From CAXXOK01 sp001604115 (GTDB taxonomy: Bacteria > Bacillota > Clostridia > Christensenellales > Aristaeellaceae), in assembly GCA_034928535.1 (NCBI GenBank), contig JAYFOV010000022.1, positions 62,001-126,000 of the forward strand: DNA of 64,000 nucleotides, given 5' to 3'. How positions within the stretch are numbered: the stretch's first letter is position 1; every line of letters begins with the position of its first letter. Shown here piece after piece: positions 33,963-41,536 of this stretch. The notes beneath the pieces are model-generated. The model had not been told where the DNA came from. It made no database searches and was given only the letters and a program-made list of their open reading frames with translations. Both the position numbers and the translations under genes were made by a program.

Positions 33963-34712
33963 ATGAAGCTGGACAAAGTGGTTGCCGTGCGCACCAACAA
34001 GACGGTATACCGCGATGGCGATCTGGCCATCAAGGTGTTTGACAGCGATTACAGCAAGTCCGATGTGCTCAACGAGGCGCTGAACCATGCCCGTGCAGAG
34101 GAAACGCCCCTGCTTGTGCCCACCCTGCAGGAAGTGACCAAAGTCGAGGGCAAATGGGCCATCGTGAGTGATTTTATTCAGGGCAGGACGCTGGCAGAAT
34201 TGATGGCTGCCCACCCGGAGCGCAAGCCGGAATATATGGAGCAGTTTGTGGATCTGCAGCTTGCCGTGCATGCGCAAACCGCCCCGCTGATGACATTGCT
34301 GCGCCATAAGATGCGCCGCAAGATTGCCCAGAGCGGCCTGGACGCAACCACCCGCTACGAGCTGCAAACCCGGCTGGAAGGAATGCCCAAGCACCGCAAG
34401 CTGTGCCACGGGGATTTCAATCCCAAAAACATTATCATCCGGGAGGATGGCGCCGCCTATATTTTGGACTGGGCACATGCCACGCAGGGTAATGCATCCG
34501 CCGATGCGGCGCGCACCTATCTCCTGTTCTGGCTGGATGGCGACATCACTGGCGCGGAAATGTATCTGGAACTGTTTTGCCAAAAGAGCGATACCGCCAA
34601 GCAGTACGTGCAGAAATGGATTCCCATCGTCGCTGCAAGCCAGATTGTGAAGGGCAAGCCGGAGGAGCGCGAGTTCCTCCTCCGGTGGGCCAATGTCATG
34701 GATTACGAATAA
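33963..34712 (+). CDS. APH/choline-kinase-fold phosphotransferase (TIGR02172-like)
   Basis: This 249-aa protein has a kinase fold of the aminoglycoside phosphotransferase type. It shows a Lys in the N-lobe (DLAIKVFDSDY), the catalytic loop LCHGDFNPKNIII (HxDxxxxN), and the metal-binding segment AYILDWAHA. The target is unknown. Antibiotic resistance is unlikely: it sits 14 bases after adhE and upstream of a sensory hydrogenase and a SpoIIE phosphatase. Related operons in Clostridia pair group C hydrogenases with a kinase and a phosphatase, so a signalling role (phosphorylating a protein or small molecule) is a reasonable inference. RBS AGGGGG precedes the ATG at 33963. Confidence 0.8.
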   Translation: MKLDKVVAVRTNKTVYRDGDLAIKVFDSDYSKSDVLNEALNHARAEETPLLVPTLQEVTKVEGKWAIVSDFIQGRTLAELMAAHPERKPEYMEQFVDLQLAVHAQTAPLMTLLRHKMRRKIAQSGLDATTRYELQTRLEGMPKHRKLCHGDFNPKNIIIREDGAAYILDWAHATQGNASADAARTYLLFWLDGDITGAEMYLELFCQKSDTAKQYVQKWIPIVAASQIVKGKPEEREFLLRWANVMDYE

Positions 34713-34725
34713 ATCCGCCAAAAGG

Positions 34726-34766
34726 GCATGGCTCCTTATGGGACAACGTTCCATCGGGGGCCATGC
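34726..34766 (+). other. Nested intergenic hairpin before the 2Fe-2S gene
   Basis: Outer arms GCATGGC (34726-34732) and GCCATGC (34760-34766) enclose an inner stem ATGGGAC/GTTCCAT (34738-34744 with 34748-34754, one mismatch). The element ends 14 bases before the ribosome binding site of the next gene and could act as an mRNA-processing or stabilising structure in the operon. Confidence 0.4.
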
Positions 34767-34796
34767 GCCGCGCGGCGGCGAAAGGAGCGTGCCACT

Positions 34797-35042
34797 GTGC
34801 TCAAGGTTACCATCTGCATCGGATCCAGCTGTCATTTAAAGGGCTCACGCCAAATTGTGGAGGAGCTGCAACGCCTGGTCGCTGCCAACGGCCTCAAGGA
34901 TCAGGTAGAGCTGGCTGGGCAGTTCTGCATGGGCAACTGCCAAAACGGCGTGTGCGTGACAGTCGGGGAGGAGTCTTTCTCCCTGACGCCGGAGGATGCA
35001 GCTTCCTTCTTCCGTGACCAAGTGCTCACCCGGGTAAGTTAA
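34797..35042 (+). CDS. Thioredoxin-like [2Fe-2S] ferredoxin (NuoE/HydC-like)
   Basis: This 81-aa protein has the thioredoxin-like 2Fe-2S ferredoxin pattern: C7-x4-C12 in ICIGSSC, and C44-x3-C48 in FCMGNC, with an extra Cys at 53. It resembles the single-domain relatives of NuoE and the small electron-transfer subunits beside [FeFe]-hydrogenases. It probably carries electrons to or from one of the downstream hydrogenases, or serves as their redox reporter. The start is GTG (34797), nine bases after AAAGGAG (34781-34787); the upstream in-frame ATG lies before this site. Confidence 0.82.
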   Translation: MLKVTICIGSSCHLKGSRQIVEELQRLVAANGLKDQVELAGQFCMGNCQNGVCVTVGEESFSLTPEDAASFFRDQVLTRVS

Positions 35043-35068
35043 CCTCTACCTACGACTACGGACGCAGC

Positions 35069-35132
35069 CAGCCTGCCAAACAAGACCCGCGCAAAGGGTG
35101 CAAGCCCTATGTGCCGCTTGCTTGGCAGGCTG
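35069..35132 (+). ncRNA. Candidate structured RNA element upstream of the sensory hydrogenase
   Basis: A perfect 11-bp closing stem (35069-35079 with 35122-35132) surrounds a second 4-bp stem (CAAG 35081-35084 with CTTG 35117-35120). Two inner hairpins lie inside, ACCC/GGGT (35085-35088 with 35096-35099) and a GCA/TGC arm, giving a three-way-junction shape. It lies in a 223-base gap between two genes of one operon. It matches no riboswitch class I recognise. It may be a cis-regulatory or processing element, or simply a strong intra-operon hairpin. Confidence 0.4.
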
Positions 35133-35265
35133 TGCCGTTGCGGTTCTTTGGTCATTGCCTTTTGCCGCCCTTCCGCCAGCAAGGCACTGCGAAGGTTCAT
35201 TCATGGCAGCGGGCATGACCCTGCCTGTTCCCAACACCTCAATGCACTGAAAGGAGGCTCATCCC

Positions 35266-36936
35266 ATGGCAGATATCCTGAGCCTCAAAGAAAACAACTG
35301 CCGGGATTGTTATAAATGCATCCGTACCTGCTCAGTCAAGGCCATCAGCTTTGCACACAATCAAGCGCAGATCCTGCCGGAGGAGTGTATCCTTTGCGGG
35401 GGCTGCTATGTTGCCTGCCCGCAAAAAGCCAAACAGATCCGCGGTGACGTGTTTCAGGTCAAGCAGGCCATACAGGCCGGCAAGCGTGTGGTTTGCAGTC
35501 TGGCACCATCGTTCATTGCTGATTTTCAGGCGCATGATGTCGATGATATGACTCAGGCGCTCACCGCACTGGGTTTTTCCGCTGTCGAGGAAACCGCTCA
35601 GGGTGCGCAGTGGGTCAGCGATGCCTATGCCGATATCATGCGGCAGGAGAAGCAAAGCATTGTCATTTCCAGCTGTTGCCCTTCCATCAACCTGCTGATC
35701 CAGAAATACCACCCCACAATGCTCCCCTATCTGGCCAAGGTGCTCACGCCTGCACAGGCGCATTGCAAACAATATAAAGAGGCCGACCCGGACTGCTACA
35801 CGGTGTTTATCGGGCCATGCATCGCCAAAAAATATGAGGCGGACAACAGCCCGTTTATCGATACAGCCCTGACCTATGATGAGCTGCGGGCGTGGATGGA
35901 GCAAAGCCATGTGCAGCTGCCCCGGGCCAACGGCATTACCGGGCGCGGCAAGCGCTCCCGGCTTTACCCGGCCACAGGGGGCATCCTGCGCTCCACGGCG
36001 GAGGTAAGCGGGTACCGCCGCATTGCGATTGACGGGGTTGCCAATTGCCGCATGGTGTTCAATGAAATCGACCGTGGGAATATCGACCATGTTTTCATTG
36101 AAATGAGCGCCTGTGAGGGCAGCTGCATCAACGGCCCGTGCATCCGGGAGCATCGCGAGCGCCGGGTCAAGGGCGCCTTACGGGTCGAAGCCTATGCGGG
36201 GGATGAGCGATTCCCGGACGAGACGCCGGAAGTGGATATCACCAGCACATTCGGGTTTCTGGGCGGCCGTCCAGTGCATGTGGGCAATGAAGCCATCGCC
36301 GCCATGCTGCTCAAAATGGGGAAGACCTCGCCGGAAAAGGAGCTCAACTGCGGTTCCTGCGGCTATCCTACCTGCCGGGACAAAGCCGTTGCCATTCTGG
36401 AAGGCAAGGCGGAAATCGAGATGTGCCTGCCATTTCTAAAGGAAAAGGCAGAAAGTTTCAGCGATACGATCATTAACAATACGCCCAACGCCATTTTGGT
36501 GATGGATGAAAACCTTGTGGTGCAACAGATCAACCGCGCGGCGGTCAAGCTGCTGCGCCTAACCGGCGAAAGCGATATCCTGCATGAGCATGTGGTGCGC
36601 ATCCTCAATCCCGAACCCTATCAAAATGCTGTGCTCACAGCCATGAACGCCATCGGCAACTGCCGTTACCTGGCGGATTATCAGCTGTATGTGGAAGAGA
36701 CCATCCTCTATGACCGGCAATACCATGTGGTCATCACCATCCTGCGTGATGTAACAGAACGTGAGCACATGCGCCTGAAGGACGATCAGCTCCGCCAGCA
36801 AACCGTGGAGACGGCCGATCGCGTGATTGACAAGCAAATGCGCGTGGTGCAGGAAATCGCTTCGTTGCTGGGAGAAACAACGGCCGAAACAAAGCTGGCA
36901 CTTTCCAAGCTAAAGGATGCGATGCGCCATGAGTGA
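35266..36936 (+). CDS. Sensory [FeFe]-hydrogenase with PAS domain (group C, HydS-like)
   Basis: The 556-aa protein begins with two [4Fe-4S] motifs (C12/15/18/22 and C41/44/47/51). The H-cluster domain follows: SSCCPS (C137, C138), GPCIAKKYE (C185, E191) and EMSACEGSC (C283, C287), which supply all four cluster ligands. The canonical Met before the Ala-Cys is Ser here, and TSCCPxW has become SSCCPSI; both fit slow sensory enzymes rather than a bulk H2 producer. Next come a Cys4 Fe-S motif (C362, C365, C370, C387), a PAS domain (about 398-500) and a C-terminal coiled coil. It overlaps the phosphatase gene by eight bases, so the pair is translationally coupled. It probably senses H2 or redox state and signals to the phosphatase. 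RBS AAAGGAGG precedes the ATG. Confidence 0.88.
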   Translation: MADILSLKENNCRDCYKCIRTCSVKAISFAHNQAQILPEECILCGGCYVACPQKAKQIRGDVFQVKQAIQAGKRVVCSLAPSFIADFQAHDVDDMTQALTALGFSAVEETAQGAQWVSDAYADIMRQEKQSIVISSCCPSINLLIQKYHPTMLPYLAKVLTPAQAHCKQYKEADPDCYTVFIGPCIAKKYEADNSPFIDTALTYDELRAWMEQSHVQLPRANGITGRGKRSRLYPATGGILRSTAEVSGYRRIAIDGVANCRMVFNEIDRGNIDHVFIEMSACEGSCINGPCIREHRERRVKGALRVEAYAGDERFPDETPEVDITSTFGFLGGRPVHVGNEAIAAMLLKMGKTSPEKELNCGSCGYPTCRDKAVAILEGKAEIEMCLPFLKEKAESFSDTIINNTPNAILVMDENLVVQQINRAAVKLLRLTGESDILHEHVVRILNPEPYQNAVLTAMNAIGNCRYLADYQLYVEETILYDRQYHVVITILRDVTEREHMRLKDDQLRQQTVETADRVIDKQMRVVQEIASLLGETTAETKLALSKLKDAMRHE

Positions 36937-38101
36937 TCTATGGACAGAAGCCGGCTTTGTGAGCTTGAACAAACAAGGCGAGACCCTCTGTGGCGACCGT
37001 GTGGAAATTGCCGGCGGCGGCGAGCAGGATGTGACCATGGTACTTGCAGATGGCCTGGGCAGCGGGGTTAAGGCCAATATTCTGGCCACGCTCACCAGCA
37101 AGATCGTCTGCACGCTGCTCAGCGGCGGCATGCCCTTGGAGGAATGTGTGAGCACTGTGGCTAACACTTTGCCGGTTTGCAGTGTTCGGCAAGTCGCTTA
37201 CTCCACCTTTACGATTGTACGCATCACTGAAAACCGGATGGCGCAGATCATCCAATTTGATAATCCCGCCACCATTGTCCTGCGGGACGGAGAGCCGTTT
37301 GACTACCCGACCAGCACACGAGTCATTGCGGGGAAAACCATTTGGGAAAGCACCTTCCCGGCGCAGTGCGGGGATGTTTTCATATGCATGAGCGATGGTG
37401 CGGAGTATGCCGGGGTTGGCCGTGCGCTCAACTTTGGTTGGTCGCGCGGGGCCATCGCAGATTTTGCCAGTGCAAACTACATGCCCGACGCCGCCGCCAA
37501 ATCGACCGCCGGGCTCATAGCAGAGGAGTGCAACCGTCTTTACGGCGGTTTGCCCGGGGATGATACCACCATTGCGGTGCTGCGCGTGAGCCACCGCCAC
37601 CCTGTGAACCTGGTGGTCGGCCCCCCTGCGGATCGGGCACAGGACATGAAACTGATGCACCTCTTCTTTGCCAAGGAAGGGGCAAAAATCGTATGCGGCG
37701 GAACAACCAGCCGCTTGGCATCCGATTTTCTAGCAAAGCCTATTTTGCCATCACTGGATTACCCGGATCCCGATGTGCCTCCCACCAGCACCCTGCAGGG
37801 AGTCGATCTGGTCACAGAAGGCGTGGTGACGCTCTCCAAAGTCTATCAGTACGCCAAAGATTATCTGGACGCCGCGCGCCTTGCCCCGGCGTGGACTTGC
37901 GGCCGCGATGGTGCAAGCCTTCTGGCGCAGGAACTCTTTGAGCGTGCCACGGATATCCATTTTTTTGTAGGGCGTGCCATCAACCCCGCGCACCAGAATC
38001 CCGATCTGCCCATCACGTTCGGGGTCAAGCAGCAGTTGATTCAAGGGCTTGCGGATTGCTTGGAGAAAATGGGCAAGCACATCCGGCTTTCTTACTTTTA
38101 A
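36929..38101 (+). CDS. SpoIIE-type (PP2C-like) serine phosphatase
   Basis: The first ~230 of 390 residues form a PP2C/SpoIIE phosphatase: GDRVEI with a metal-binding Asp, VTMVLADGLGSGVKAN, FICMSDGAEYAG and GLPGDDTTIAVL, all with the expected acidic metal ligands. The remaining ~160 residues (VNLVVGPPADRAQDM... onward) form an extra helical domain I do not recognise. I start at the ATG at 36929, about eleven bases after AAAGGA; the earlier in-frame ATG abuts that site. It is coupled to the sensory hydrogenase by an 8-base overlap. Such phosphatases usually dephosphorylate an anti-anti-sigma-like partner; no such partner gene is in the window. The kinase-like protein three genes upstream may be the counterpart. 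Confidence 0.87.
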   Translation: MSDLWTEAGFVSLNKQGETLCGDRVEIAGGGEQDVTMVLADGLGSGVKANILATLTSKIVCTLLSGGMPLEECVSTVANTLPVCSVRQVAYSTFTIVRITENRMAQIIQFDNPATIVLRDGEPFDYPTSTRVIAGKTIWESTFPAQCGDVFICMSDGAEYAGVGRALNFGWSRGAIADFASANYMPDAAAKSTAGLIAEECNRLYGGLPGDDTTIAVLRVSHRHPVNLVVGPPADRAQDMKLMHLFFAKEGAKIVCGGTTSRLASDFLAKPILPSLDYPDPDVPPTSTLQGVDLVTEGVVTLSKVYQYAKDYLDAARLAPAWTCGRDGASLLAQELFERATDIHFFVGRAINPAHQNPDLPITFGVKQQLIQGLADCLEKMGKHIRLSYF

Positions 38102-38116
38102 CTAAGGAGGCGCATT

Positions 38117-39556
38117 ATGCGCAGATTTGATACCGACGTTCAAAAGCTCAAGTATGAAGTGCTCCGGGAGGTTGCCCGTCATGCCCATGCCGACCGTTTG
38201 GCCGATAGCTACATCGATATCCCCAAACAATTGGCTCCGGGGCCGAATGCGACCATGCGCTGCTGTGTGTACAAGGAGCGTGCCATCCTGACCGAGCGCG
38301 TGAAGCTTGCGATGGGGGGCGATCAGGCCAATCCCAACGTGGTCGAGGTCATTGGCATCGCGTGTGACGAGTGCCCGGTGAGCGGCTATCAGGTCGGTCA
38401 GGATTGCCGTGGCTGCATCGCCCATCGCTGCATGGCCGCCTGTCCTAAAAACGCCATCTCGCTGGATCAAAACCGCCATGCGCACATCGACCCTGCCCTG
38501 TGTGTCGGGTGCGGTAAATGCGCCGCCGCCTGCCCGTACAGTGCCATTGCCAACCACAAACGCCCGTGTGAAAACGCCTGCAAGGTCAAGGCCATCCACA
38601 TGGGCGAAAACAAGGATGCATTTATCGAACAGGACAAGTGCATCGGTTGCGGGGCGTGCGTGTATCAATGCCCGTTTGGCGCCATTCAGGACAAGTCCTT
38701 CTTGCTGGATGCCATTAACATCCTGCGTTCCAGCGACCAAAACCGCGCCTACCGCGCCTATGCCATCGTTGCGCCGAGCATCAGCAGCCAATTTGGCTAT
38801 GCAAAGCTCGGTCAGGTAGTCAGCGCGCTCAAGCAGCTGGGTTTTTTCAGCGTGGTAGAGGTCGCGCTCGGCGCGGATATGGTTGCCCACCGGGAGGCCA
38901 AGGAACTGGCGGAAAAAGGTTTCCTTACCTCCTCCTGCTGCCCCGCGTTTGTCACGTACATCAATCAAAATTTTGAATCACTCAAGCCTATGGTAAGCCA
39001 CAATCTTTCGCCCATGGGCGAACTGGCGCGCTTCCTCAAAAAGACCGATCCCACGGCCAAAACCGTGTTCATCGGCCCGTGCACCGCCAAAAAGCAGGAG
39101 CAGCAACTGCCCACCATCAAGCCTTATGTGGATTGTGTGCTCACATTTGAGGAGCTGCAAGCCTGGATCGATAGCCGTGATATCGACATGACAGCACTGC
39201 CGGAGGATGTACTGGACAACGCGTCTTTCTATGGCCGCATCTTTGCCCGCAGCGGCGGCTTGACGGATGCGGTCACGCAAGCGCTGCAGGAAATGGGCAG
39301 CGACTTTCCGCTACAACCCATCGCCTGCGATGGGATCGAGCAATGCCGCGTTGCTCTGCTCAAAAAAAGCAAAAACGCACTCAAAGAGAACTTTATCGAA
39401 GGCATGGCTTGCGTGGGTGGCTGCATTGGCGGCGCGGGTTGCCTGACCCATGGCGAGAAGGACAAGCGCGAAGTAGACGCCTATGGCAGGCTTGCTTACG
39501 AAAAAACGATTGCTGATGCTTTGGTGCAATGCAGCTACACGGAGGAAAACGCCTGA
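38117..39556 (+). CDS. Monomeric [FeFe]-hydrogenase, group B-like
   Basis: The 479-aa enzyme has an N-terminal helical domain (1-80) of the group B type and Cys-rich [4Fe-4S] motifs (C97/100/105/109, C129/132/135/139, C175/178/181/185, plus C151 and C155). The H-cluster domain has canonical motifs TSSCCPAF (C274, C275), GPCTAKKQE (C322) and GMACVGGCIGG (C432, C436). It probably evolves H2 from reduced ferredoxin in the cytoplasm. The maturases HydE/F/G needed to build the H-cluster are not in the window. It is the last gene of the adhE-to-hydrogenase run, with AAGGAGG upstream and a strong hairpin downstream. Confidence 0.9.
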   Translation: MRRFDTDVQKLKYEVLREVARHAHADRLADSYIDIPKQLAPGPNATMRCCVYKERAILTERVKLAMGGDQANPNVVEVIGIACDECPVSGYQVGQDCRGCIAHRCMAACPKNAISLDQNRHAHIDPALCVGCGKCAAACPYSAIANHKRPCENACKVKAIHMGENKDAFIEQDKCIGCGACVYQCPFGAIQDKSFLLDAINILRSSDQNRAYRAYAIVAPSISSQFGYAKLGQVVSALKQLGFFSVVEVALGADMVAHREAKELAEKGFLTSSCCPAFVTYINQNFESLKPMVSHNLSPMGELARFLKKTDPTAKTVFIGPCTAKKQEQQLPTIKPYVDCVLTFEELQAWIDSRDIDMTALPEDVLDNASFYGRIFARSGGLTDAVTQALQEMGSDFPLQPIACDGIEQCRVALLKKSKNALKENFIEGMACVGGCIGGAGCLTHGEKDKREVDAYGRLAYEKTIADALVQCSYTEENA

Positions 39557-39577
39557 TTTTTTCCTGTTGGACTACAC

Positions 39578-39619
39578 AGCACAGCCCCGCACGGAGCTTC
39601 CTCCGTGCGGGGCTGTGCT
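39578..39619. terminator. Perfect 19-bp hairpin between convergent genes
   Basis: Arms 39578-39596 and 39601-39619 are perfectly complementary around a CTTC loop. It separates the hydrogenase operon from the convergent deacylase gene and is presumably a bidirectional terminator. No proper T tract follows on either strand. Confidence 0.75.
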
Positions 39620-39664
39620 TAAGTGCCCATGTTTGCGATAGCGCATGCAAATGCGCCAGCGGGA

Positions 39665-41239
39665 CTATGCCTTGCGCAGCACCTGCCCGGTGGCTTGCGG
39701 GCTATATGTGCCCGCATCCACAGCCGGCACGCCATTGACCAACACATAGCGGATACCGCCCGGTTTGCTGTGTGGCACATCCAAATTCACGGCCAAGGCT
39801 TCAGGGTCCAGGATCGTCACATCAGCATAAAACCCTTCCTGGATGCTCCCCCGCTCCGAAATACCAAAGCGCTGTGCCGTTGCCTGTGTCATTTTATGGA
39901 TCACCTGCTCCATCGGGATTCCCCATTGCCTGGCCAGAAGCAGGAAGTGCGGGAAACCCTGATACGCAGCCGCATTTTGCCGTCCCTTGCGCTCCACCCA
40001 TGCATCCGTCATCAGCAGGGAAAGATCATCCTCCATCAGGCGGCGCAAAATGGCCTCATTATAATATTTGCCAAGGTAGATACGGCCTTCCCCGCCGGAA
40101 AGCTCTACCAGCTTGAGGTACATGTCCAGCGGATCCATATTGGCTTCCCGGGCAATCTCCGCAACGGTTCTGCCTTCGTATTGCGGCAAATGATCGGCGA
40201 TGTAGGCGATAACCAAATCTTCATATCCGATGCCCAGCGCCTTGCGCGTTATGTCGATGATGATACGCAGCTTGAGCCGGTTCAGCGGGGTATTGCGCTT
40301 CTCCTTTGGCAACGCCATGTACCAGGGCGGGCATATGACGGTGATCACAGATGCGCCGTAGGTCATGGAATAGTTGTCGTAACCGATGTCCAGACCCTCC
40401 GCCCGCGCGGCATAGAATTTGCGAAGCATTTTCTCCAGGCATTTCCAGGAGGATTGTCCCACAAAAATCAAATGGGAGTATTCCACCTTCACGCCGGATG
40501 CGCGCATGATGTCGATCACTTCATCCAGCGCGATCTCAATATGCGGTCGGGAGATAAGCGGGTAGCCCAGCGCCACGCTGGAATTAGCCCGCGGATGAAC
40601 CGTAAGGATACCGCCATATTCCGCGATTTTTTTCGCAAACGCAACCAGCTCATCCTTGGGTGCATACATGCCCGGTTCATACATAAAGCCAAAGCTTCCG
40701 CCAAATGCTCCGCCGCGCATGGCTTCCGCCACCAAGGCCAGTTCACTGTCCAGCTCCGCATCCGTAAGTTTGCGCGGCGAAAGCCCGGAAACGCTGATGC
40801 GCGCGGTGCCATGCCCAATCAAAGGGACGATGTTAACAGGCATTTTGCCTGCGGCAGCATCCCGAAATGCGGCAAAGCTGCCGGCCTGCTTCGCACGAAA
40901 CAAACCTGCCCCCACCTGCGCACGGTGCGGCGAATCCTCCGCCACCCCAAACACCGAAAAGCCGCAGTTCCCTGTGATTTGTGTAGTGATGCCCTGCTCC
41001 AGAAAGGGCTTATAGTACGCTTCGCCGCCTTCCAGATCATAGAAAAAATCGTTGTGTGAATGCGCATCGATCCAGCCGGGCGTGATGGCCAGCCCCCGGC
41101 AATCGATCACGCGATCTGCCGGCTGCTCAATGCTGTCCGCAACCTTGCTGATGCGCTCCCCCTCCAGCAATACATCCGCTTTGCGGGGCGGTGACTGCGT
41201 ACCATCATACACAAGGCCGTCCTTCAAGAGTATGGTCAT
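39665..41239 (-). CDS. N-acyl-D-amino-acid deacylase family amidohydrolase
   Basis: This 524-aa metal-dependent hydrolase of the D-aminoacylase (amidohydrolase_3) family has the N-terminal HSHND metal motif after PGWIDA, the GNCGFS loop with the bridging Cys, GHGTAR, TVHPR, EYSHLIFVG, and a C-terminal composite beta domain ending PGGIRYVLVNG. D-aminoacylases release D-amino acids from N-acyl derivatives; related members act on other cyclic or acyl substrates, so the true substrate is unknown. It is cytoplasmic. The gene is divergent from the sugar kinase operon. RBS GGGAGG precedes the ATG, and the promoter is at 41342-41370. Confidence 0.85.
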   Translation of the reverse strand: MTILLKDGLVYDGTQSPPRKADVLLEGERISKVADSIEQPADRVIDCRGLAITPGWIDAHSHNDFFYDLEGGEAYYKPFLEQGITTQITGNCGFSVFGVAEDSPHRAQVGAGLFRAKQAGSFAAFRDAAAGKMPVNIVPLIGHGTARISVSGLSPRKLTDAELDSELALVAEAMRGGAFGGSFGFMYEPGMYAPKDELVAFAKKIAEYGGILTVHPRANSSVALGYPLISRPHIEIALDEVIDIMRASGVKVEYSHLIFVGQSSWKCLEKMLRKFYAARAEGLDIGYDNYSMTYGASVITVICPPWYMALPKEKRNTPLNRLKLRIIIDITRKALGIGYEDLVIAYIADHLPQYEGRTVAEIAREANMDPLDMYLKLVELSGGEGRIYLGKYYNEAILRRLMEDDLSLLMTDAWVERKGRQNAAAYQGFPHFLLLARQWGIPMEQVIHKMTQATAQRFGISERGSIQEGFYADVTILDPEALAVNLDVPHSKPGGIRYVLVNGVPAVDAGTYSPQATGQVLRKA

Positions 41240-41341
41240 GTCGGTACCTCCCTTTTCCCTTGCGTTGGCGGTGCGCGGTATAATAATTGCAGCTGAATAT
41301 GATCATGTACGTGCACACCGCCCCGTCATTATTCTTCCAGC

Positions 41342-41370
41342 ATTATACCTTGCATCATGCATCCGCGCAA
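41342..41370 (-). promoter_or_regulatory. Promoter of the deacylase gene
   Basis: Minus strand: -35 TTGCGC (41370-41365), 17-bp spacer, perfect -10 TATAAT (41347-41342), about 100 bases before the start codon. Confidence 0.55.
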
Positions 41371-41443
41371 TGCACGCCGGGCCTGACAATTGAATCCTTG
41401 CCGCGCATACGGGAAATTTGGTGCGTGCAAAACACAAAATAAT

Positions 41444-41455
41444 CCAGTATACTGG
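41444..41455 (+). promoter_or_regulatory. Perfect palindrome at the sugar-kinase operon promoter
   Basis: CCAGTATACTGG is a 12-bp perfect palindrome containing a -10-like hexamer TATACT (41448-41453), about 85 bases before the kinase start. It may be an operator; no regulator gene is adjacent. Confidence 0.45.
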
Positions 41456-41536
41456 TGCAAGCGCAACATTATCATTTCGCATTTGCCCGGCACGAGACTT
41501 AGCCGGTCGGCATCTTGCAGCATAGGGAGGGATAGG

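Noticed and set aside
35043..35265. c-di-GMP riboswitch in the hydrogenase operon
   Set aside because: A GCAAA-type stretch recalls GEMM, but the required flanking GG/CC blocks and tetraloop receptor are missing.
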